A stretch of DNA of 7,223 bases from positions 1-7,223 of the forward strand of contig SKIN01000021.1 of assembly GCA_007116405.1 (NCBI GenBank), in the 5' to 3' direction. Below, piece after piece: positions 1 through 5,298 of this stretch. The position numbers and the translations under genes were made by a program. The stretch's first letter is position 1. Each line of letters begins with the position of its first letter. This DNA is from Candidatus Kaiserbacteria bacterium. GTDB lineage: Bacteria; Patescibacteriota; Minisyncoccia; Phycocordibacterales; UBA12088. The notes beneath the pieces were generated by a model. That model was not told the origin of the DNA and made no database searches. It was given only the letters and a program-made list of their open reading frames with translations.

Positions 1-1112
1 TCTTTTTGTGTCGTTCGTAGGTGTGCAGGAAGCGGTGACGTGAGTACGGTGCCATATCCTCCGAGAACCTCGGCAACGATAGCATTCTTGGGTGTTGCTT
101 CTGTGAGCGCCCTACGCACTTCTTCGCGCAGAAATACAGGTTGCCTGTTGTGGTTGAAGAATACTCCAAAGGTAATAAGAAGTGGCGCGCGAAGCACGTT
201 GGTTGCTGAAGGGTCCCTTTGTTCTCTCAAGGTTTCAGAAAGGAGAATAGGAGAGACACCTCCTACGGCGTGCACAAGGCCCCGTGTATATGCAGAAAGC
301 GCCTGCTCTCTGGTATCGTAGAGCATCAGTATGATGCTCGCGATGTGTGGGGAACCGAGTGCGTAGTTCTTGAACGCCGAGAGCTCGTAGCGAGCAGGGA
401 TGCCGGATCGATCCCGTATAAGTTGCTCGACCTTGTAGGGTCCCGCGCCGATAGGGCGCATGTTGAGGTCGCTGAACGAGTATTCTTCAGGACGAAGGTC
501 TGACCACAGATGTTTGGGTAAGATACCCATTGTCGTATTGCCGAGGAAGGGGGTGTAGGGCTCCGGCAGTGTGAAAACCACTGTGTATGTGTCGATTTGC
601 TCCACCCCAATATTGTCCCAGTTCGCATAGAGTGGACTACGTATACTCGGGTTCGCAGCTTGTTCAACAGTGAAAACGACGTCTGCAGCGGTGAGCGGTG
701 TACCATCGTGGAAGGTCAGGTCCCTGCGTAGGGTGAAGGTGTAGACAGTGCCATCATCTGAGATCGAGTAACGTTCTGCGAGAAGTGGTATCAGCGTACC
801 TGTCTTATCGCGTGTCATGAGTCCGGCAAAGACCAGTGCAGTAAGGTCCTTATCTGCCCCGCTTATCGCTTGGAGTGGATTGATGAACCTTGGAGTCCCA
901 ACGATCCCCTCAATGTGAACACCACCGGTTCGTGGTATTTCGACGAGTGTTTCCTCATTTGCCGTATGTAATACGTTAATGCCGGCCACGATGACAACAA
1001 CAAGGAGTACAAACGTCAGTACACGCTCAAATGGACTCAGATCAAGGAGTGTATCCAGGAGAGAACGACGTTGTGTGCCGGGTGTTGGGTCTGAGGCTGG
1101 TTCTGGTCCCAT
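1..1112 (-). CDS. Peptide-type ABC transporter solute-binding protein (SBP family 5), membrane-anchored, C-terminus cut by the window edge
   Basis: Translating the minus strand from the ATG at 1112-1110 gives 370 uninterrupted codons up to the left edge. An in-frame TGA lies 18 nt upstream of that ATG, with no other ATG between. Residues 31-48 form a hydrophobic segment (VLTFVLLVVVIVAG) with no lipobox cysteine after it, so the protein is probably held by an uncleaved N-terminal anchor with its domain outside the cytoplasm. Family 5 (OppA/DppA type) hallmarks follow: GTPRFINPL (72-80), VFAGLM (94-99), YTFTLRRDLTFHDGTPLTAA (124-143) followed by DVVFT, then GAGPYKV (222-228). The family binds oligopeptides, and sometimes nickel or sugars, and delivers them to an ABC permease; the ligand cannot be told from sequence. 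No permease or ATPase gene is visible. It lies 79 nt downstream of secG on the same strand and may be cotranscribed. The missing part is roughly the C-terminal third, judged from the usual family length. Confidence 0.9.
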   Translation of the reverse strand, partial: MGPEPASDPTPGTQRRSLLDTLLDLSPFERVLTFVLLVVVIVAGINVLHTANEETLVEIPRTGGVHIEGIVGTPRFINPLQAISGADKDLTALVFAGLMTRDKTGTLIPLLAERYSISDDGTVYTFTLRRDLTFHDGTPLTAADVVFTVEQAANPSIRSPLYANWDNIGVEQIDTYTVVFTLPEPYTPFLGNTTMGILPKHLWSDLRPEEYSFSDLNMRPIGAGPYKVEQLIRDRSGIPARYELSAFKNYALGSPHIASIILMLYDTREQALSAYTRGLVHAVGGVSPILLSETLREQRDPSATNVLRAPLLITFGVFFNHNRQPVFLREEVRRALTEATPKNAIVAEVLGGYGTVLTSPLPAHLRTTQK

Positions 1113-1133
1113 ATGGAATGTGAAGGGAAATCA

Positions 1134-1188
1134 GCAATGCTGTTGCATTGCACACACGAAACATCGGTGACTCAAATGCCGATGCAAC
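1134..1188. other. Nested inverted repeats in the secG-to-SBP gap
   Basis: This 79-nt gap holds several overlapping inverted repeats. GCAATGC (1134-1140) and GCATTGC (1145-1151) form a perfect 7-bp stem with a 4-nt loop. CATCGG (1162-1167) pairs with CCGATG (1179-1184). GTTGCAT (1142-1148) pairs with ATGCAAC (1182-1188), giving an alternative fold that excludes the first hairpin. None is followed by a T-run on the minus strand, so these are not standard intrinsic terminators. They may be processing or attenuation structures between the two genes, or merely repeats; function is unknown. Confidence 0.4.
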
Positions 1189-1191
1189 GCG

Positions 1192-1437
1192 CTACGAGAT
1201 GTAAAGGCTTATGAAGGCCGAAAGGGCAAACAATACCCCAATGACTATTGTGGCACGGAAGAGCACCTTTTCAGCCCCTCTTCTCGTGTAGTAGGTCGTA
1301 CTGGCGTCACTGCCACCGAATGCTCCACCGAGGGTTGAGCCACGGGTCTGAAGTATGATAGCCACGATGAGCAACACCGACAGAACAAGCTGTATGAATG
1401 GCAATACTGACGCTATGAATGATGTTTCCATGGGCAT
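1192..1437 (-). CDS. secG: Preprotein translocase subunit SecG
   Basis: The 81-residue product from the ATG at 1437 has the SecG architecture. A first membrane helix (about residues 8-29, PFIQLVLSVLLIVAIILQ) leads into the diagnostic loop LQTRGSTLGGAFGG (29-42). A short polar stretch ending in RRGAEKVLFRAT follows, then a second helix (about 62-79). SecG is the small accessory subunit of the SecYEG channel and assists SecA-driven protein export in the plasma membrane. Normal length is about 70-80 residues, which fits a start at 1437 or the ATG two codons later (1431). A longer frame starts at a GTG at 1488, six bases after AGGAG (1499-1495 on the minus strand), and would add 17 residues unlike SecG. 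I prefer the ATG because other genes here also lack Shine-Dalgarno sequences, but the GTG start is a real alternative. Transcription is divergent from groES. Confidence 0.9.
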   Translation of the reverse strand: MPMETSFIASVLPFIQLVLSVLLIVAIILQTRGSTLGGAFGGSDASTTYYTRRGAEKVLFRATIVIGVLFALSAFISLYIS

Positions 1438-1476
1438 GATAATACACTGAAGTCTCGGGTGCAGCAAGGGTCGCGG

Positions 1477-1506
1477 TTGACGTGTCACGAATCACTCCTG
1501 TATACT
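1477..1506 (+). promoter_or_regulatory. Predicted sigma70-type promoter for groES-groEL
   Basis: TTGACG (1477-1482) and TATACT (1501-1506), 18 nt apart, each match the -35 and -10 consensus at five of six bases. Transcription would start near 1513, giving a leader of roughly 80 nt before groES. A perfect 10-bp palindrome, AAGCGCGCTT (1507-1516), abuts the -10 box and covers the predicted start point. The promoter lies over the upstream region of divergent secG, so the two units may interfere with each other. A second, weaker candidate is TTGGTA (1540-1545) with TATTAA (1564-1569). Confidence 0.5.
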
Positions 1507-1522
1507 AAGCGCGCTTTTACCG

Positions 1523-1556
1523 TTGACCGGGATACTGCGTTGGTAAGCTCGGTCAA
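1523..1556. promoter_or_regulatory. 7-bp inverted repeat in the groES leader, possible operator
   Basis: TTGACCG (1523-1529) and CGGTCAA (1550-1556) are perfect inverted copies separated by 20 nt, lying between the predicted promoter and groES. Bacterial groE operons are often controlled by HrcA at the CIRCE element (TTAGCACTC-N9-GAGTGCTAA), which is absent here. This pair is therefore a candidate site for another heat-shock regulator, or an RNA stem. That it acts as an operator is inference. Confidence 0.35.
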
Positions 1557-1561
1557 TTCCC

Positions 1562-1578
1562 ATTATTAAGAAAATAAT
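1562..1578 (+). promoter_or_regulatory. AT-rich hairpin just upstream of groES start
   Basis: ATTATT (1562-1567) and AATAAT (1573-1578) pair across the loop AAGAA, ending 13 nt before the groES ATG. The all A/T stem would melt easily. It might shape ribosome access in a temperature-dependent way or may be chance in an AT-rich leader. No Shine-Dalgarno sequence is present around it. Confidence 0.25.
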
Positions 1579-1591
1579 CAAGATACGTGCT

Positions 1592-1915
1592 ATGGCATCA
1601 GATTCATCAACGAAAGTCACAATACGTCCGTTGGGTGACAAGGTACTCATTCGTCCTCTTTCTGACGACGAGCTCGGTACCACCTCCCCCTCGGGCATCA
1701 TCATTCCTGAGACGGTGGACAGGGACAAGGCGGATAGGGGAGAAGTGGTTGCCGTGGGCCCGGGTCGTTGGGATGATAAGGGTGACAAGCGGCTCCCGCT
1801 CGGTGTTGAGGTGGGGGACCATGTGATATTCCAGTGGGGTGACAAGGTGGAATTCAAAGGTACCGAGTACTACCTCGTTTCAGAGAGTAACATAAGCGCT
1901 GTTATCGAAAAGTAA
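1592..1915 (+). CDS. groES: Co-chaperonin GroES (Cpn10)
   Basis: The 107-residue product matches the Cpn10 fold from end to end. The core starts with IRPLGDKVLIRPL (11-23). The mobile loop follows (about 24-39), with the hydrophobic GroEL-binding tripeptide III in SGIIIP (34-39). Next come DRGEVVAVGPGRW (48-60), the roof and strand region VEVGDHVIFQWG (72-83), and KVEFKGTEYYLVSESNISAV (85-104). GroES forms a heptameric lid on GroEL, closing the folding chamber in the cytosol. It is slightly longer than the usual 95-100 residues because of a polar N-terminal extension (residues 1-8) and an insertion around DDKGDKRLPL (61-70). groEL starts 34 nt downstream, the standard groE operon order. The ATG is not preceded by a clear ribosome-binding site. 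Confidence 0.98.
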   Translation: MASDSSTKVTIRPLGDKVLIRPLSDDELGTTSPSGIIIPETVDRDKADRGEVVAVGPGRWDDKGDKRLPLGVEVGDHVIFQWGDKVEFKGTEYYLVSESNISAVIEK

Positions 1916-1949
1916 CACGATAATTTAGTCCGTAACCACAGAAGAACCT

Positions 1950-3614
1950 ATGGCATCAAAAGTAGTAATATATGATGAGGAAGTTCGTAAGTCACTCAAG
2001 AAAGGTGTCGATGCCGTTGCAAACGCCGTACGAGTGACGATCGGTCCTCGGGGGCGGAACGTTGCCCTGGACAAGGGATACGGCGGCCCGACCATCACAA
2101 ATGATGGTGTTTCTATCGCGAAGGAGATCACGCTCAAGGACAAGTTCGAGAATATGGGTGCAGAGATCGTGAAGGAAGTGGCAACAAAGACGAACGACAC
2201 TGCCGGCGACGGGACTACAACCGCTGTTGTGCTTACCCAAGCTATTGTGAATGAGGGCATGCGACGTACGGCACTTGGTGCCAATGCAATGAACGTGCGC
2301 AGAGGCATTGATGAGGCGATGCAGGATGTGGTCGCGGAACTCAAGAACATGAGTAAAGAGGTGAAGGGTATCGAAGAGATAAAACAAGTCGCCATGATCT
2401 CTGCAGAAAGTAAGGAGCTTGGCACTGTGATAGCCGAGACCATTGAAAAGGTGGGCAAGGACGGTGTGGTCACCGTGGAAGAGAGTCAATCATTCGGCAT
2501 TGAGAGTGATGTAGTGGAAGGTCTCGAGTTTGATAAAGGCTACGTCTCACCATACATGATCACCAACAGTGAGCGTATGGAGGCGGAGTACAAGGATGTG
2601 GCTGTCCTCGTAACAGACAAGAAGGTGTCAACCATAAAGGAAATACTCCCCCTTCTTGAGCGGTTGGCGCAGACGGGAAACAAGGATCTGGTCATCGTTG
2701 CCGACGATTGTGATGGCGAGGCACTTGCCACCTTCGTAGTGAATAAACTGCGTGGCGCCTTCAATGTGCTAGTGGTGAAAGCCCCGGGATACGGCGATCG
2801 CAAGAAGGACATGCTGCAGGATATCGCAACTCTGGTTGGTGCACAGGTCATCTCTGAAGAGTTGGGTCTTGCACTTGACAAGGCGGACCTTACGCACCTC
2901 GGCAAAGCGGCACGAGTTGTTGCAACTAAGGACTCCACTCTGGTCATAGGGGGAAAGGGTGGTAAAGAAGCGATCGAAGATCGCGTCCGTTCGCTCAAAA
3001 AGCAGCTTGAGAATACTGACAGTAAGTTTGACAAAGAGAAGCTTGAAGAGCGGATCGCCAAGCTTTCCGGTGGCGTTGCCGTCATCCGTGTTGGTGCGGC
3101 GACCGAAACAGAAATGAAGTATCTGAAACTCAAGATAGAAGACGCAGTGAACGCGACCAAAGCGGCCATCGAAGAGGGTATCGTACCCGGTGGCGGAACA
3201 GCGCTTGCGAAGATAGCGAACACGTTACAAGAGAAGCTTGCAAGTAAGAAGAACGGAGACCATGAATTCGCCGTTGGATATGAGATAATGCTCAAGGCAC
3301 TCCTCATGCCTCTCTATCGTATCGCCTACAACGCTGGACGGGAGGATGGCGCGATGGTTGTAGTGAACAAAGTGGCTACAGAAAAAGGAAATCTGGGCTT
3401 TGATGCGGTCACCGGTGAGTATGTTGACATGCTCAAGGCTGGTATTATCGACCCGGTCAAGGTCACGCGCTCGGGTGTGCAGAATGCTGCCTCTGCTGCG
3501 GCGATATTGCTCACCACTGAAGCAGCGGTTGCCGAGGAGCCCGAGGAAAAGGGTCAAATGTCTCCGGACATGGGAGGAATGGGTGGCATGGGAGGAATGG
3601 GTGGCATGATGTAA
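1950..3614 (+). CDS. groEL: Chaperonin GroEL (Cpn60)
   Basis: This 554-residue protein is a full-length group I chaperonin. It forms double heptameric rings that capture unfolded proteins and, with GroES and ATP, fold them in the cytosol. The nucleotide-binding and hydrolysis residues keep their E. coli numbering: IGPRGRNV (31-38), TITNDGVS (48-55) with D52, AGDGTTTA (85-92) with D87, and the essential D398 in IEDAVNATKAA (396-406). Also present are EGLEFDKGYVSPY (190-202), KAPGYGDRRK-like KAPGYGDRKK (277-286), LSGGVAVI (372-379) and PGGGTAL (413-419). The apical domain lies at about 190-375. The tail ends in GGM repeats (542-554), common in bacterial GroELs and thought to line the cavity floor. 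Partner groES lies directly upstream, and a strong terminator follows the stop. Only a weak AGAAG precedes the ATG. There is no sign of truncation or degeneration. Confidence 0.99.
   Translation: MASKVVIYDEEVRKSLKKGVDAVANAVRVTIGPRGRNVALDKGYGGPTITNDGVSIAKEITLKDKFENMGAEIVKEVATKTNDTAGDGTTTAVVLTQAIVNEGMRRTALGANAMNVRRGIDEAMQDVVAELKNMSKEVKGIEEIKQVAMISAESKELGTVIAETIEKVGKDGVVTVEESQSFGIESDVVEGLEFDKGYVSPYMITNSERMEAEYKDVAVLVTDKKVSTIKEILPLLERLAQTGNKDLVIVADDCDGEALATFVVNKLRGAFNVLVVKAPGYGDRKKDMLQDIATLVGAQVISEELGLALDKADLTHLGKAARVVATKDSTLVIGGKGGKEAIEDRVRSLKKQLENTDSKFDKEKLEERIAKLSGGVAVIRVGAATETEMKYLKLKIEDAVNATKAAIEEGIVPGGGTALAKIANTLQEKLASKKNGDHEFAVGYEIMLKALLMPLYRIAYNAGREDGAMVVVNKVATEKGNLGFDAVTGEYVDMLKAGIIDPVKVTRSGVQNAASAAAILLTTEAAVAEEPEEKGQMSPDMGGMGGMGGMGGMM
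3570..3605 (+). repeat. Exact 18-bp tandem repeat (two units) encoding the GroEL GGM tail
   Basis: Two identical 18-nt units (3570-3587 and 3588-3605) encode MGGMGG twice, followed by Met-Met and the stop. Even the codon choice is identical between units, which points to slippage or a recent duplication within the tail. Confidence 0.85.
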
Positions 3615-3642
3615 ATACACATTGGTGACACATTCGATACAC

Positions 3643-3671
3643 AAAAGCCCCATACATCATATGGGGCTTTT
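3643..3671. terminator. Bidirectional intrinsic terminator between groEL and the convergent zinc-ribbon gene
   Basis: AAAAGCCCCAT (3643-3653) and ATGGGGCTTTT (3661-3671) form a perfect 11-bp stem with a 7-nt loop. The stem has a GC core and ends in four T residues on either strand. It sits 28 nt after the groEL stop and 23 nt after the stop of the minus-strand gene, so it can end both convergent transcripts. The short T-run suggests moderate strength. Confidence 0.88.
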
Positions 3672-3694
3672 GCCGCGCCATCTATTGCCGTCGC

Positions 3695-4015
3695 TTAGTA
3701 GCGTGCGGGGCGACTAGCACGATGGCAGTCGCTGCAACGTACCGGGCGATCACTCCGAGGCTCGAATGGGAGCTTGGTGATCTCCTTACTGCAATCGGCA
3801 CAGGTCCAGGAACCCTCGACCATTGGTCGATCTCCTGAATTACTGCGCTGCTGAGGCCTGCTTGCGCGATGGCAGTCGCGACACTTTAATGTGTCAAGGC
3901 GATCACTCCGAGGCTCGAATGGGAGCTCGGTGATCTCCTTACTGCAATCGGCACAGGTCCAGGAACCCTGCACCATCGGGCGAGGGGTCTGTTGACCGTA
4001 GTCACTGCTATACAT
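3695..4015 (-). CDS. Small double zinc-ribbon protein of unknown function
   Basis: The ATG at 4015 opens a 106-residue protein built of two copies of one module. Copy one has C21, C24, C45 and C48; copy two has C72, C75, C94 and C97. Each has the layout GSWTCADCSKEIT-(E/K)-LPFEPRSDR followed by a second CxDCHRASRP, so each should bind one zinc through two CxxC knuckles. Small CxxC/ELPFEP/CxxC proteins are, to my recollection, frequent in Candidate Phyla Radiation genomes, usually as a single module; no function is established that I can name. Nucleic-acid or protein binding is an inference from the zinc-ribbon fold and basic tails. The two modules are nearly identical in DNA, indicating recent duplication. 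An ATG at 4057 (120 residues) or a TTG at 4144 (149 residues) in the same frame could extend it, but those residues look unrelated. The gene stands alone, convergent with groEL. Confidence 0.78.
   Translation of the reverse strand: MYSSDYGQQTPRPMVQGSWTCADCSKEITELPFEPRSDRLDTLKCRDCHRASRPQQRSNSGDRPMVEGSWTCADCSKEITKLPFEPRSDRPVRCSDCHRASRPARY
3745..3969. repeat. In-frame 72-bp direct repeat inside the zinc-ribbon gene
   Basis: Positions 3745-3816 and 3898-3969 are the same over 72 nt except for one base (T at 3775, C at 3928). The offset is 153 nt, exactly 51 codons, so the reading frame is kept. A shorter match continues outside it (3720-3732 and 3867-3879), offset by 147 nt, showing a 6-nt indel between the copies. 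The region between 3817 and 3897 contains the linker and the less conserved end of the other module. Confidence 0.93.
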
Positions 4016-4034
4016 AGTTTCACTTGCGTTGTGA

Positions 4035-4064
4035 CGTTCTAATAACACACGACCCATTAGAACG
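4035..4064. promoter_or_regulatory. 9-bp inverted repeat upstream of the zinc-ribbon gene
   Basis: CGTTCTAAT (4035-4043) and ATTAGAACG (4056-4064) are perfect inverted copies separated by 12 nt, with the near arm 19 nt from the ATG at 4015. In DNA this is a plausible dyad for a dimeric regulator; in RNA it would be a stem-loop in the leader. There is no T-run on either side, so it is not a terminator. A role in controlling the zinc-ribbon gene is inference. Confidence 0.45.
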
Positions 4065-4114
4065 AACACAATGTACACACTAAGTGGACAAGCACGATCG
4101 TCTAACGTGGTTAT

Positions 4115-4144
4115 GTTATACCGTGGAACCACTCGATAAAGCAA
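4115..4144 (-). promoter_or_regulatory. Possible promoter of the zinc-ribbon gene
   Basis: On the minus strand TTGCTT (4144-4139) and TATAAC (4120-4115) lie 18 nt apart. The -10 box matches at five of six bases but the -35 box at only three. It would give a leader of about 95 nt containing the 4035-4064 inverted repeat. Confidence 0.25.
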
Positions 4145-4166
4145 CTACACCACTGTGTATCCGCGG

Positions 4167-4197
4167 TTGTCGAACAGCGGGGTGCGTATGGTATACT
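4167..4197 (+). promoter_or_regulatory. Extended -10 promoter for the lemA-htpX cluster
   Basis: TGGTATACT (4189-4197) is an extended -10 element: TG, one base, then TATACT. The -35 region is weak (TTGTCG at 4167-4172, spacer 19), which is typical where an extended -10 carries the recognition. Transcription would begin near 4204 and give a leader of about 43 nt before lemA. The 232-nt gap 4016-4247 otherwise holds only the upstream elements of the divergent zinc-ribbon gene. Confidence 0.5.
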
Positions 4198-4247
4198 GAT
4201 GGACGTACAATACGTGTTGAAATTGTTAACCATTCCTAATATTTACT

Positions 4248-4835
4248 ATGACCGCATATATCATTTTGGGCATAATCGTTGCAGTGTTGCTCTGGGGCGT
4301 CATCATGTACAACCGCTTTGTCGCACTCGTCAACCGCACGAAAGAAGCGTGGTCTGACATCAGTGTTCAGATGAAGCGACGTTTCGACCTCATTCCAAAC
4401 CTAGTTGAGACGGTGAAGGGGTATGCAGCACATGAGCGAGAGACGTTGAACGCCGTCACCGAAGCCCGGGCACGCGCCACATCCATAGAGATCGACCCGG
4501 CAAAGGTCACACCTGAGCAGATAAAGGCGTTCGAGAGCGCGGACCTAAATCTAGGCTCCGCCCTTGGTAGGCTACTTGCTGTAGCAGAGAATTATCCCGA
4601 CCTCAAGGCAAATCAGAACTTCCTAGAACTGCAGCGGGAACTCACTGATACAGAAAACAAGATCCAAGCGTCACGGCGCTTCTACAACGCGAACGTGCGA
4701 GACCTGAACATCGGCCTAGAGCAGTTTCCAGGCAATATCATTGGTAATATGTTCCGCTTTGAAAAGCAGCCATTCTTCGAAGTGGAAGCTGATGAAGCTA
4801 AGCAGGTGTCACAGCCGGTAAAAGTCGGTTTCTAA
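4248..4835 (+). CDS. lemA: LemA family membrane protein
   Basis: The 195-residue product has the normal length and layout of LemA. An N-terminal membrane helix (about 4-20) is followed by the family signature: YNRFVALVNRTKEAWSDISV (21-40), RRFDLIPNLVETVKGYAAHE (44-63), then LLAVAENYPDLKANQNFLEL (109-128) and ENKIQASRRFYNANVRDLN (136-154). The body is an all-helical bundle. In the family the N-terminus is outside or in the membrane and the bundle follows it; the biochemical role is not settled, but lemA and htpX are often neighbours, as here, where htpX lies three genes downstream. The C-terminal FPGNIIGNMFRFEKQPFFEV (160-179) is also typical. It is the first gene of the cluster, with the next start 7 nt after its stop. 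No Shine-Dalgarno sequence precedes the ATG. Confidence 0.96.
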   Translation: MTAYIILGIIVAVLLWGVIMYNRFVALVNRTKEAWSDISVQMKRRFDLIPNLVETVKGYAAHERETLNAVTEARARATSIEIDPAKVTPEQIKAFESADLNLGSALGRLLAVAENYPDLKANQNFLELQRELTDTENKIQASRRFYNANVRDLNIGLEQFPGNIIGNMFRFEKQPFFEVEADEAKQVSQPVKVGF

Positions 4836-4842
4836 CACGCTT

Positions 4843-5292
4843 ATGTCAGAACGTATCTACTACAACAAATTGGTCTGGGACAATGTACCCGACATCATCC
4901 GTGCTAAAGGCAAGGAATGCGAGGTTCGCGAGCTCACCGATGAAGAATTTGACCTCGAGCTACTGAAGAAGGTCGAGGAAGAAGCGAGTGCATTGCCGGA
5001 AACGACCACGAAGCAAGAACTCATCGACGAGATCGCCGATGTCATTACGGTAATTGAGTACATAAAGACTCGCAAAGGCATCACTGAGCTGGATATTGCC
5101 GACGCCCTGGAACGCCACGTACACAAGCGCGGTAGGTTCGAGAAGCGCCTGTTCCTTGTATGGTCATCTGACAGTACCTACGTCACGAATGAGAAGGCCA
5201 AGACGGTTGTTCGTCTCACCATCCCGGATCAACCCACATCAAACACCACTCCCGCTACAACACCGTCGCAAACCGAGGAAGGATCAAAGTAA
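4843..5292 (+). CDS. MazG-like/phosphoribosyl-ATP pyrophosphohydrolase-like NTP pyrophosphohydrolase
   Basis: The start YYNKLVWDNVPDIIRAKGKE (6-25) corresponds to the YNKLVRDKIPEII opening of all-alpha NTP pyrophosphohydrolases annotated as phosphoribosyl-ATP pyrophosphohydrolase-like. Such enzymes split NTPs to NMP and pyrophosphate using magnesium held by an EExxE...ExxD motif. Here the first part reads EEASA (46-50), so the third glutamate is alanine. The second part, EIAD (63-66) within DEIADVITVI, is intact. The helical domain closes with HVHKRGRFEKRLFLVW (92-107), as in relatives that end KRLFLIW. Residues 118-149 form a polar Thr/Pro/Ser-rich tail of no recognisable domain. The function is probably house-cleaning of abnormal nucleotides, but substrate is unknown and the lost ligand could weaken activity. 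A true HisE is unlikely because no histidine genes are nearby. It lies 7 nt after lemA and 6 nt before the next gene. Confidence 0.82.
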   Translation: MSERIYYNKLVWDNVPDIIRAKGKECEVRELTDEEFDLELLKKVEEEASALPETTTKQELIDEIADVITVIEYIKTRKGITELDIADALERHVHKRGRFEKRLFLVWSSDSTYVTNEKAKTVVRLTIPDQPTSNTTPATTPSQTEEGSK

Positions 5293-5298
5293 CATAGT

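Noticed and set aside
326..706. Minus-strand frame of 126 codons
   Set aside because: It overlaps the binding-protein gene in another frame; the binding-protein frame has family motifs across the same DNA.
1489..1591. CIRCE (HrcA) operator upstream of groES
   Set aside because: Neither TTAGCACTC nor GAGTGCTAA, nor a close variant, is present; the dyads found have other sequences and spacing.
1925..2473. Long minus-strand open frame antisense to groEL (and another at 2540-3307)
   Set aside because: They are shadows of the highly conserved groEL frame; the translations are serine/alanine-rich with no recognisable motifs.
3745..3969. CRISPR-like repeat pair
   Set aside because: Only two copies of 72 bp, in-frame inside a coding sequence and encoding cysteine-rich modules.
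4016..4144. N-terminal extension of the zinc-ribbon protein to a TTG at 4144 or ATG at 4057
   Set aside because: The added residues show no relation to the repeated modules, the longest start is TTG, and the stretch contains the dyad and a likely promoter; the ATG at 4015 is simpler.
4217..4245. TTGAAA-17-TATTTA promoter-like pair before lemA
   Set aside because: Transcription would start after the lemA ATG, which begins the conserved N-terminal membrane helix.
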